DNA of 40,821 bases from assembly GCF_910584445.1 (NCBI RefSeq), contig NZ_CAJUBO010000023.1, positions 1 through 40,821 of the forward strand. Direction: 5' to 3'. The position numbers and the translations under genes were made by a program. The stretch is from an uncultured Desulfovibrio sp. (GTDB lineage Bacteria > Desulfobacterota > Desulfovibrionia > Desulfovibrionales > Desulfovibrionaceae). A model generated the notes under the pieces. That model saw only the letters and a list, made by a program, of their open reading frames with translations. It did no database searches and was not told where the DNA came from. This document shows, in pieces, positions 34,647 through 40,821 of this stretch (the stretch's first letter is position 1; every line of letters starts with the position of its first letter).

Positions 34647-35018
34647 GTGCACAAACCCATGGATGATATTTGTCTGAAACATGACAACGGCGAAGACCTC
34701 CGCTTCCGTGGCCGCCTGTTTTCCGAGTGCTCCTGGTTTGACGAGGAATCCGGCACGCTCACCCGGCAGCAGCTCTATGTGACGGATACGCGCGAGCAGG
34801 TCTATTACATCGTCCGTTCGCAGGGGCACGAACGCTCCCGGCGCGCCTATCGCCTCTCCGTGCGCGGCGATACCTGCGTCATCCACAACGGCGCCACGGA
34901 GATGGTGCTCCAGTTCGACATGCTCATGCTCGCCGTCCGCGGCCTGTGCGGGCTGGATGATGACGCCACCCCCTCCCTGGACATGGTGGAAGACCTGCTC
35001 AAGGCTGCCAACGCCTGA
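34647..35018 (+). CDS. Hypothetical protein upstream of dsrAB, 123 aa
   Basis: I do not recognise a domain. The protein (MHKPMDDICLKHDNGEDLRFRGRLFSEC...) alternates strands and turns: GTLTRQQLYVTDTREQVYYIVRSQG, RRAYRLSVRGDTCVIHNG, EMVLQFDMLMLAVRGLCGLD. It ends with the helix SLDMVEDLLKAANA. It looks like a soluble cytosolic alpha/beta or beta-barrel protein. GTG 34647 follows GCGGAGGACGAT; an ATG four codons later is possible. It is co-directional with dsrA but separated by about 570 bases and a promoter region, so it is probably its own unit. A link to sulfite reduction is suggested by position only. Confidence 0.7.
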   Translation: MHKPMDDICLKHDNGEDLRFRGRLFSECSWFDEESGTLTRQQLYVTDTREQVYYIVRSQGHERSRRAYRLSVRGDTCVIHNGATEMVLQFDMLMLAVRGLCGLDDDATPSLDMVEDLLKAANA

Positions 35019-35587
35019 GCGCCCTCTCGCGCGGCGCGCGGCTTTTTCCGCCGGCGGCGCGCGGCATGCGGGGTCCTGCCGCGCATCCCCGGGATGGATC
35101 CCGGTTCCTTTCGCAGCGCCTGGCGTTTCGTCCCTTCCGGCCGGGCGGATGCCGCACCCGGCGCGGCTCGCCGCCATGGTCCCCATCTTTGTTCCACCGC
35201 CCCTCCGCCCGGTTTCGCGGACTCCGCGCGGTCCGCGCCAATTCTCCCGCACGGCGCCGCGGAGCGCGTCCCCGCACCTTCCCGCAGGCTGTCCCGCATT
35301 TTTTCCCTCAAAAGCGGTTGTCAATAGGGAAATTTTGGTCTATGTCTTGACAGACCGCGTTGTGGCCTTAGGGGCCAAGGCTCTGGCTCGTCCGCTTTCT
35401 GCCGTCCGGGATGCGTTCCGGGCTACGGAAAGCACGGATGCGGCAGCGCGCGACGCGCTCCGCGCACTCCGGGAACTCCGGGCGCGCATCCGCCAACGGG
35501 CGCACCGGCGAGCCGGAAGCGCGCCGCAAGCAGCGGCGGCCGCTGTTCACGCGGCGGCATGACGCAAACCACAGTGGAGGTATGGCA
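35019..35587. other. Long leader/regulatory region upstream of dsrA
   Basis: About 570 bases with no supportable gene. The first 270 are very GC-rich. An AT-rich island at 35301-35352 holds the promoter elements and an inverted pair, TGTCAA (35319-35324) and TTGACA (35347-35352). The remaining about 230 bases to dsrA would be an untranslated leader. Confidence 0.55.
35318..35373 (+). promoter_or_regulatory. Candidate tandem dsr promoters and operator
   Basis: TTGTCA (35318-35323), 17 bases and TATGTC (35341-35346) form one promoter. A perfect TTGACA (35347-35352) with TTAGGG (35368-35373) 15 bases on is a second. The -35 boxes form an inverted repeat (TGTCAA and TTGACA, 28 bases centre to centre), which could be an operator. 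Confidence 0.5.
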
Positions 35588-36901
35588 ATGGCGAAACATG
35601 CAACACCCATGTTGGACGAGCTTGAAAGCGGCCCCTGGCCGAGCTTCGTATCCGACATCAAACAGGAAGCGGCCAACCGCGCTGCCAATCCGAAAAAGCT
35701 GGACTACCAGATCCAGCAGGACTGCCTTGAGGATCTGCTCGGCCTGGTGGAACTTTCCTACAAGGAAAAGGAAACCCACTGGAAGCACGGCGGCATCGTG
35801 GGCGTGTTCGGCTACGGCGGCGGCGTCATCGGCCGCTACTGCGACCAGCCCGAAATGTTCCCCGGCGTGGCGGCGTTCCACACCATGCGCGTGGCCCAGC
35901 CCTCGGGCAAGTACTATGACACCAAGTTCCTCCGCACGCTCTGCGACATCTGGGATCTGCGCGGTTCCGGCATGACCAACATGCACGGTTCCACGGGCGA
36001 CATCGTCCTTCTCGGCACCCAGACCCCGCAGCTCGAGGAAATTTTCTGGCAGCTCACCCACGAGATGAAGAACGACCTCGGCGGTTCCGGCTCCAACCTG
36101 CGTACGCCCGCGGCCTGCCTCGGCATGTCCCGCTGCGAATATGCCTGCTACAACACGCAGGACATGTGCTACCAGCTCACCATGGACTATCAGGACGAGC
36201 TGCACCGCCCGGCCTTCCCCTACAAGTTCAAGTTCAAGTTCGACGGCTGCCCCAACGGCTGCGTCTGCGCCATGGCCCGTTCCGACTTCGCCGTCATCGG
36301 CACCTGGAAGGATGACATCAAGATCGACAACGAAAAGGTCAAGGCCTATGTGGCCGGCGCCATCAAGCCCAACGCGGGCGCCCATGCCGGCCGCGACTGG
36401 GGCAAGTTCGACATCGAGAAGGAAGTCATCGCCCGCTGCCCCTCCAAGTGCATGAAGTGGGACGGCAGCAAGCTTTCCATCAAGACGAGCGAGTGCGTGC
36501 GCTGCATGCACTGCATCAACACCATGCCCCAGGCCCTGCACATCGGCGACGAGCGCGGCGCGAGCATCCTCGTCGGCGCCAAGGCCCCCGTGGTCGACGG
36601 CGCGCAGATGGGTTCGGTCCTTATCCCCTTCATCTCCTGTGAAGCCCCCTACGATGACATCAAGGAAGTCATCGAAAAGATTTGGGACTGGTGGATGGAA
36701 GAAGGCAAGAACCGCGAGCGCGTGGGTGAGACCATGAAGCGTCTCTCCTTCCAGAAGCTGCTCGAAGCCACCGAGACCGAGGCCCAGGCCTGCCAGGTCA
36801 AGAACCCGCGCACCAACCCCTTCATCTTCTTCAAGGAAAGTGAAGTGCCCGGTGGCTGGTCGCGTGATCTTGCCGCCTTCCGTCAACGCCATCAGCGCTA
36901 G
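35588..36901 (+). CDS. dsrA: Dissimilatory sulfite reductase subunit alpha
   Basis: A 437-aa subunit of the alpha2beta2 DsrAB complex that reduces sulfite in the cytoplasm with DsrC. Cys177 and Cys183 (CLGMSRC) and Cys221 and Cys225 (CPNGC) are the siroheme-[4Fe-4S] cysteines. A ferredoxin domain has CPSKC and CVRCMHC for a further cluster. The length and start (MAKHATPMLDELESGPWPSFVSDIKQE) match the D. vulgaris protein as I recall it, so I chose ATG 35588, with GGAGG eight bases before it, over ATG 35582. An extra Cys227 follows Cys225 where I remember Ala. dsrB follows 21 bases later. Confidence 0.97.
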   Translation: MAKHATPMLDELESGPWPSFVSDIKQEAANRAANPKKLDYQIQQDCLEDLLGLVELSYKEKETHWKHGGIVGVFGYGGGVIGRYCDQPEMFPGVAAFHTMRVAQPSGKYYDTKFLRTLCDIWDLRGSGMTNMHGSTGDIVLLGTQTPQLEEIFWQLTHEMKNDLGGSGSNLRTPAACLGMSRCEYACYNTQDMCYQLTMDYQDELHRPAFPYKFKFKFDGCPNGCVCAMARSDFAVIGTWKDDIKIDNEKVKAYVAGAIKPNAGAHAGRDWGKFDIEKEVIARCPSKCMKWDGSKLSIKTSECVRCMHCINTMPQALHIGDERGASILVGAKAPVVDGAQMGSVLIPFISCEAPYDDIKEVIEKIWDWWMEEGKNRERVGETMKRLSFQKLLEATETEAQACQVKNPRTNPFIFFKESEVPGGWSRDLAAFRQRHQR

Positions 36902-36922
36902 CCGCCAAAGGGGGACACAGAT

Positions 36923-38068
36923 ATGGCATTCATCTCTACGGGATACGATCCCAAGAAACCCATGGAAGGCCGCATCTCCGACATCGGCCCGCACAAGTAC
37001 GACCAGTACTTCCCGCCCGTCATCGCCAAGAACTTCGGCAAGTGGCTCTATCACGAGATCCTCGAGCCGGGCGTTCTCCTCCATGTGGCGGAGAGCGGCG
37101 ACAAGGTCTACACCGTGCGCGTGGGCGGCTCGCGTACCATGTCCATCACCCACATCCGCGAGATCTGCGACATCGCCGACAAGTACTGCGGCGGCCATGT
37201 GCGCTGGACCACGCGCAACAACATCGAATTCATGGTGACCGACGAAGCCACCATGAAGGCCCTGCGCGACGATCTCAACTCCCGCAAGTTCGCCGGCGGC
37301 TCGCAGAAGTTCCCGGTGGGCGGCACGGGCGCGTGCGTCTGCAACATGATCCACACCCAGGGCTGGATCCACTGCCACACCCCGGCCACCGACGCCTCCG
37401 GCCCGGTGAAGTGCGTCATGGACGCCCTGTTCGACGAGTTCGAGAGCATGCGCATGCCCGCGCCGGTGCGCGTGTCCCTGGCCTGCTGCATCAACATGTG
37501 CGGCGCCGTGCACTGCTCCGACCTCGGCCTGGTGGGCATCCACCGCAAGCCGCCCATGATCGACAACGAGTGGGTCGATCAGCTCTGCGAAATCCCGCTG
37601 GCCGTGGCCGCGTGCCCCACTGCCGCCGTGCGTCCCACCAAGCTGGAGCACAACGGCCAGAAGGTCAACTCCGTGGCGATCAAGGAAGACCGCTGCATGT
37701 ACTGCGGCAACTGCTACACCATGTGCCCCGCCCTGCCCATCGCCGACGGCGAGAGCGACGGCATCGCCATCATGGTGGGCGGCAAGGTTTCCAACCGCAT
37801 CTCCTGGCCCAAGTTCTCCAAGGTCGTGGTGGCGTACATCCCCAATGAGCCGCCGCGCTGGCCCACCCTCACCAAGACGGTGCGCAAGATCCTTGACGTC
37901 TATGCAGCCAATGCCGAAAAATACGAACGCCTGGGCGACTGGGCCGAGCGTATCGGCTGGGAAGAGTTCTTCAAGCTTACGGGCCTGAAGTTCAGCGAAC
38001 ACCTTATCGACGACTTCCGCGATTCCGCCTACTACAGCTGGCGTCAGAGCACCCAGTTCAAGTTCTAG
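36923..38068 (+). CDS. dsrB: Dissimilatory sulfite reductase subunit beta
   Basis: A 381-aa partner of DsrA that holds the catalytically active siroheme. Cofactor cysteines occur at 151 (HCHTP) and 188, 189 and 193 (ACCINMC), as in Desulfovibrio. The ferredoxin domain has RCMYCGNCYTMCP. The C-terminus ends YSWRQSTQFKF. Two extra cysteines, 138 and 140 in GTGACVCNM, replace the GTGAGVSNM I recall for D. vulgaris; they lie near the cofactor cysteines in sequence. GGGGGA precedes ATG 36923. It is co-transcribed with dsrA and dsrD. Confidence 0.97.
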   Translation: MAFISTGYDPKKPMEGRISDIGPHKYDQYFPPVIAKNFGKWLYHEILEPGVLLHVAESGDKVYTVRVGGSRTMSITHIREICDIADKYCGGHVRWTTRNNIEFMVTDEATMKALRDDLNSRKFAGGSQKFPVGGTGACVCNMIHTQGWIHCHTPATDASGPVKCVMDALFDEFESMRMPAPVRVSLACCINMCGAVHCSDLGLVGIHRKPPMIDNEWVDQLCEIPLAVAACPTAAVRPTKLEHNGQKVNSVAIKEDRCMYCGNCYTMCPALPIADGESDGIAIMVGGKVSNRISWPKFSKVVVAYIPNEPPRWPTLTKTVRKILDVYAANAEKYERLGDWAERIGWEEFFKLTGLKFSEHLIDDFRDSAYYSWRQSTQFKF

Positions 38069-38130
38069 GCATTCCCCTGCGGCCCGGTCTCCATGTGGGT
38101 CCGGGCCGCTTTCCCCTCAGGAGAGAAAAA

Positions 38131-38382
38131 ATGGCTGCGACCGTTACGGATCAGGAAAAACAGGCTGTGGTGGACTTCCTCAAGGGCAAGTCCGCTGCCA
38201 AGTCCAAGTTCTATTTCAATGACTTCCTTCCCCTCTTCCCTGACAAGAAGCCCCGTGAAGTGAAGAAGATCCTCACCGCCCTGGTGGATGACCAGACCAT
38301 GGAATACTGGTCCTCCGGTTCCACCACCATGTACGGTCTCAAGGGCGCCGGCAAGCAGAGCCACGCCGAGGGCGAGGACTAG
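38131..38382 (+). CDS. dsrD: DsrD, small winged-helix protein
   Basis: An 83-aa protein with the DsrD winged-helix core KSKFYFNDFLPLFPDKKPREVKKILTALVDDQTMEYWSSGSTTMYGLKG. In sulfate reducers DsrD follows dsrAB and has been reported to stimulate DsrAB activity allosterically. The length is a few residues above the 78 I recall for D. vulgaris, through a longer N-terminus. AGGAGAG lies about six bases before ATG 38131. It starts 62 bases after dsrB and is probably the last gene of the operon. Confidence 0.96.
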   Translation: MAATVTDQEKQAVVDFLKGKSAAKSKFYFNDFLPLFPDKKPREVKKILTALVDDQTMEYWSSGSTTMYGLKGAGKQSHAEGED

Positions 38383-38833
38383 CCTCTGCATGCAAGGCTG
38401 CACGACCCGCAAGGGTTTTGCGGCGGCGCAGCCGGTGGCGGAAGCCCGCGTTTTTTTCTGAACGCCCCGCGAATGTCCTTCGCAGGATGCTTGCGGGTGG
38501 ACACGGGGTGCCCTGCGCGGGCGCCACGGCTCGGACGCGTTGGTTGCCCCTGCGTTGCGGTTTCTTTCGCAGGCTCCGGCCGTGCGGGAGGCGGTCGTTG
38601 CAACGGCGGCGCGCGGGAGATGCGCGCCGCGCTGTGCCGGCCCTGCCTGCCGTGAGTTTTGGCCTTGAAAAAGGCAAGATGCAAGATATCCATGCCCGAA
38701 GAGGTGCCGCAACCACTGGTTGTGGCATTTCTTTTTGCGATCCGCGGCATGCGGGATGCCGGGCGTCAGGCATCCGCGGGCGTCCGCAGGCATCCGGGGC
38801 ATGCGGCCGGAAGGAATCCGGAAGGAGGATGGG
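38383..38833. other. Intergenic region after dsrD
   Basis: About 450 bases without a supportable gene. It contains a small CGCAA/TTGCG hairpin near 38408-38422 and the strong terminator at 38705-38736. The ribosome site of the AMMECR1 gene lies at its end. Confidence 0.55.
38705..38736 (+). terminator. Intrinsic terminator
   Basis: Arms TGCCGCAACC (38705-38714) and GGTTGTGGCA (38718-38727) form a 10-bp stem with one G-U pair, followed directly by TTTCTTTTT (38728-38736). It probably ends the dsr transcript some 320 bases after dsrD, giving a long 3' untranslated region, and isolates the downstream gene. Confidence 0.75.
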
Positions 38834-39430
38834 ATGGCGCTTTCCTTCACGCTCAGCGCGGCTGAGCGGGCATGGCTGGGGCGGCTGGCGAGGCAGTCCA
38901 TCGCGCTTGCCATTGGAGGCTCGCCCGTGTTGCCGGAGGTGTCGGACTTTGCGGGAGCGGCCGGCAGCCGGGAGGCCCCCGCAGGGGAGCATCCCGTTCT
39001 GCGCCGGCCGCTTGGCGCCTTCGTGACCATCACATGCAACGGGGCATTGCGTGGCTGCATCGGCGCCATTGTCGGGCGCGCGCCCCTGGCGGAAACCGTC
39101 TGGCGCATGGCGCGGGCGGCCGCCCTTGAAGACCCGCGCTTTCCTCCGCTCACCGTGCGCGAATGGGAACAGGCCGCGCTGGAGATTTCCGTTCTGGACG
39201 AGCTTGCGCCCTGCCCCGACCCTGCGCGTATCGAGGTCGGACGCCATGGACTTGTCTTGCAGTATGGCGGGAGGAGCGGCGTGTTTTTGCCCCAGGTCCC
39301 GGTGGAGCAGGGCTGGGACAGAGAGACCTGTCTGGAGCATCTCTGCGCCAAGGCGGGAGTGCCGCATGGCGCATGGCGCCGGCCGGAGGCGCGGCTTTTC
39401 TGGTACGAGGCCCTGGTGTTCCCGGCCTGA
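38834..39430 (+). CDS. AMMECR1-domain protein
   Basis: A 198-aa protein of the AMMECR1 family, found in all domains of life with unclear function. The signature LRGCIGAI (about 73-80) is present, in the context GAFVTITCNGALRGCIGAIVGRAPLAETVWRMA. FPPLTVREWEQAALEISVLDELAPCPDP and HGLVLQYGGRSGVFLPQVPVEQGWDRETCLEHLC also match the family. AAGGAGGAT lies four to six bases before ATG 38834. In other genomes AMMECR1 often sits near MEMO-type or radical SAM genes; none is visible here. It is convergent with the deacetylase gene. Confidence 0.9.
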   Translation: MALSFTLSAAERAWLGRLARQSIALAIGGSPVLPEVSDFAGAAGSREAPAGEHPVLRRPLGAFVTITCNGALRGCIGAIVGRAPLAETVWRMARAAALEDPRFPPLTVREWEQAALEISVLDELAPCPDPARIEVGRHGLVLQYGGRSGVFLPQVPVEQGWDRETCLEHLCAKAGVPHGAWRRPEARLFWYEALVFPA

Positions 39431-39472
39431 GACCGCGTGACCGACCGGCGCCGGGCGGAGAGGCCCCCGGAC

Positions 39473-40441
39473 TCAGATCTCCGCGGCCGGGCGCGCGCCG
39501 CCGGCGGGCAACCGCGTTGCGCTTGTTGTTGCGGTCGTTGCGGTGTTGTGGACCGTGCGCGGCGTTGTGGAGACCGTTGCCAGGGGCGCGTTCCACGGGC
39601 GGCTGCACCGCGCCAGCGGGATGGATGCCCCGGGGGTGTCGGGCTGTGCCGCGGCGCCGTCGGGCGCGTGCTGCACGGCCAGGGAGGGCGCGCTCAGGGG
39701 AGGCTGCGGCCGCCGCGTCATGAGCAGGCCCGGCTCGGGGTCGAGGGCGCCCGCCAGATAGTCGCTCACCGTGACGAACCGGCGACATCCGCCGGCCCGC
39801 AGATTGGCAATGATCCGGGGCAGGTCGTCCACGGTCCCCTTGTGCGTGTCATGAAAGAGAAAGATGCCGCGCAGCTCCCCGCTGCCGTACTGCGTGCCGC
39901 GCGCGGAGCGCAATTTGGCGTAGTCGGCGGGCAGGCGTTTCCAGTCGTTGCTGTCCAGTGACCAGAGGATCACCTCCAGCCCCAGGGCGCGCGCGATCTC
40001 CAGTGTCTGGACGTCAAAGGCGCCATAGGGCGGCCGCAGGAATGCGGGAGCGCCTCCCAGGGCGCGGAGCGCCGCATCCGTGGCCTGGATCTCCTTCAGC
40101 TGAAGTTCCGCCGGGAGCGTCCGCAGGTTGGGATGCGACCAGGAGTGGTTGCCCACCTCGTGCCCTTCCTCAATGATGCGCCGCACCATGGCGGGGTTGC
40201 GCTCCACATGGCTGCCCAGCAGAAAGAAGGTGGCGGGGATGCCGTATTCGCGCAGCATGTCGAGCAGGTGCCCGGTATGCCGCGAAGGTCCGTCATCAAA
40301 GGTGATGGCGCAGAGGTTCTCGCTCATGCGCTGATCCATGATGCGCGGCCCGTCAATGACTTGCGCCGGGGCGGTCGCGGAGAGGAGGGGGAGCAGGGCC
40401 ACGCCCAGCAGCAGGCCCCGGATTCGTGCTGTCATCATCAT
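39473..40441 (-). CDS. Polysaccharide deacetylase (CE4), exported
   Basis: A 322-aa NodB-like esterase that removes acetyl groups from amino sugars of peptidoglycan or surface polysaccharide. A signal peptide (ARIRGLLLGVALLPLLSATAPAQ) targets it to the periplasm. CE4 motifs: TFDDGPS with catalytic Asp49 and metal Asp50; HSWSH with metal His99 and His103; RPPYGAF (136-142); WSLDSNDW; LFHDTH (195-200). The C-terminal about 90 residues are Pro/Ala/Thr-rich low complexity (TVSTTPRTVHNTATTATTSAT) and fall outside the domain, perhaps wall-associated. Three consecutive ATGs start the gene at 40441, with AAGGA about ten bases upstream. Confidence 0.9.
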   Translation of the reverse strand: MMMTARIRGLLLGVALLPLLSATAPAQVIDGPRIMDQRMSENLCAITFDDGPSRHTGHLLDMLREYGIPATFFLLGSHVERNPAMVRRIIEEGHEVGNHSWSHPNLRTLPAELQLKEIQATDAALRALGGAPAFLRPPYGAFDVQTLEIARALGLEVILWSLDSNDWKRLPADYAKLRSARGTQYGSGELRGIFLFHDTHKGTVDDLPRIIANLRAGGCRRFVTVSDYLAGALDPEPGLLMTRRPQPPLSAPSLAVQHAPDGAAAQPDTPGASIPLARCSRPWNAPLATVSTTPRTVHNTATTATTSATRLPAGGARPAAEI

Positions 40442-40573
40442 GATGGTGTGATCCTTGCGTCGCATCGGGCAAGAACTACCACCCCTTGCGGGCAACGGCA
40501 AGGCATGGCGGCCGGGATTCGTCGGGCGTCGGAAAATCCCGCTGGAAAAGCAGAGGGTTAAGAAAAAACATCC

Positions 40574-40589
40574 GTAAAAAATTTTTTAC
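40574..40589. promoter_or_regulatory. AT palindrome upstream of the tRNA promoter
   Basis: GTAAAAAATTTTTTAC is a perfect 16-base palindrome 13 bases before the -35 of the tRNA-Val promoter. It may act as an UP-like element or as bent DNA. Confidence 0.35.
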
Positions 40590-40601
40590 AGAAATTTTGC
40601 C

Positions 40602-40630
40602 TTGACGTAACGGCTGGAGTGGAATAAACA
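40602..40630 (+). promoter_or_regulatory. Promoter for tRNA-Val/tRNA-Asp
   Basis: TTGACG (40602-40607), 17 bases and TAAACA (40625-40630). The predicted start lies a few bases before the tRNA-Val 5' end at 40644. Confidence 0.6.
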
Positions 40631-40643
40631 AATTGCTCCGGGA

Positions 40644-40719
40644 GGGCAGTTAGCTCAGCTGGTAGAGCACCGCCTTCACACGGCGGGGGCCACAGGTTCA
40701 AGTCCTGTACTGCCCACCA
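40644..40719 (+). tRNA. tRNA-Val (CAC)
   Basis: A 76-base cloverleaf. The acceptor GGGCAGT pairs with ACTGCCC, then discriminator A and encoded CCA. The D arm is GCTC/GAGC. The anticodon stem CCGCC/GGCGG holds loop TTCACAC, giving anticodon CAC (reads GTG). The T arm has loop TTCAAGT. It is followed 49 bases later by tRNA-Asp in the same direction. Confidence 0.95.
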
Positions 40720-40768
40720 CAACTCGCCCGGCCCGGCGCCATCCCCGCACAGCGGGGCGGGCCATTAC

Positions 40769-40821
<53 letters not shown>

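Noticed and set aside
35589..35975. Alternative frames inside dsrA, dsrB and gyrA
   Set aside because: They overlap strongly conserved coding sequence and give Arg/Ser/Pro-rich translations typical of out-of-frame GC-rich DNA.

Overview
The window is high-GC chromosomal DNA from a sulfate-reducing bacterium, most likely a member of the Desulfovibrionaceae. The best evidence is a complete dsrA-dsrB-dsrD operon: the DsrA and DsrB lengths (437 and 381 aa) and the numbering of the cofactor cysteines agree with what I remember of Desulfovibrio vulgaris. The order dnaA-dnaN-gyrB-gyrA without recF also fits that family. No database search was possible, so family names rest on motifs and recalled sequences.

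Layout. 1-3.4 kb is an accessory block: a 5'-truncated SAM methyltransferase running out of an (AG)16 tract, its tandem paralogue, an APS-kinase-like protein, and a strikingly AT-rich GT92-like glycosyltransferase beside tRNA-Pro. 3.7-5.8 kb holds a small unknown gene, two tandem structured repeats and a periplasmic M23 peptidase. 6.1-23.6 kb is one long co-directional housekeeping run: dnaA, dnaN, gyrB, a small membrane protein, gyrA, a TPR lipoprotein, purF, hisS, aspS, def, fmt, a DUF116 protein and rsmB, many overlapping or nearly abutting. 23.6-26.1 kb is the partition region: parB and parA on the minus strand, separated by an antisense zinc-ribbon gene, with a perfect parS upstream of parA. 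26.4-30.5 kb holds a DsbA-like thiol oxidoreductase, a PhzF-family protein, a MerR-like regulator, an NlpC/P60 lipoprotein and an 85-aa conserved-looking protein. 31-33.4 kb is a minus-strand operon of an ArsR-methyltransferase fusion (SahR-like) and ahcY. 33.5-38.4 kb holds a DciA-like protein, a 123-aa unknown and dsrABD. The end has an AMMECR1 protein, a polysaccharide deacetylase, tRNA-Val and a truncated tRNA-Asp.

How the genes work together. The long run couples replication initiation, topology control, purine synthesis, tRNA charging and the formyl-Met start/deformylation cycle. The sahR-ahcY pair makes an SAH-sensing loop next to the enzyme that removes SAH. dsrABD catalyses the terminal sulfite reduction step of sulfate respiration.

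The most unusual signal is not a protein. It is a set of multi-hairpin repeats (2033-2213, 4102-4239, 4236-4379, 30485-30545, 30774-30956) that sit against or inside gene stop codons, often end in CTAG, and show compensatory stem changes around conserved loops. Two otherwise different classes share a hairpin with the same GCGTGG loop.
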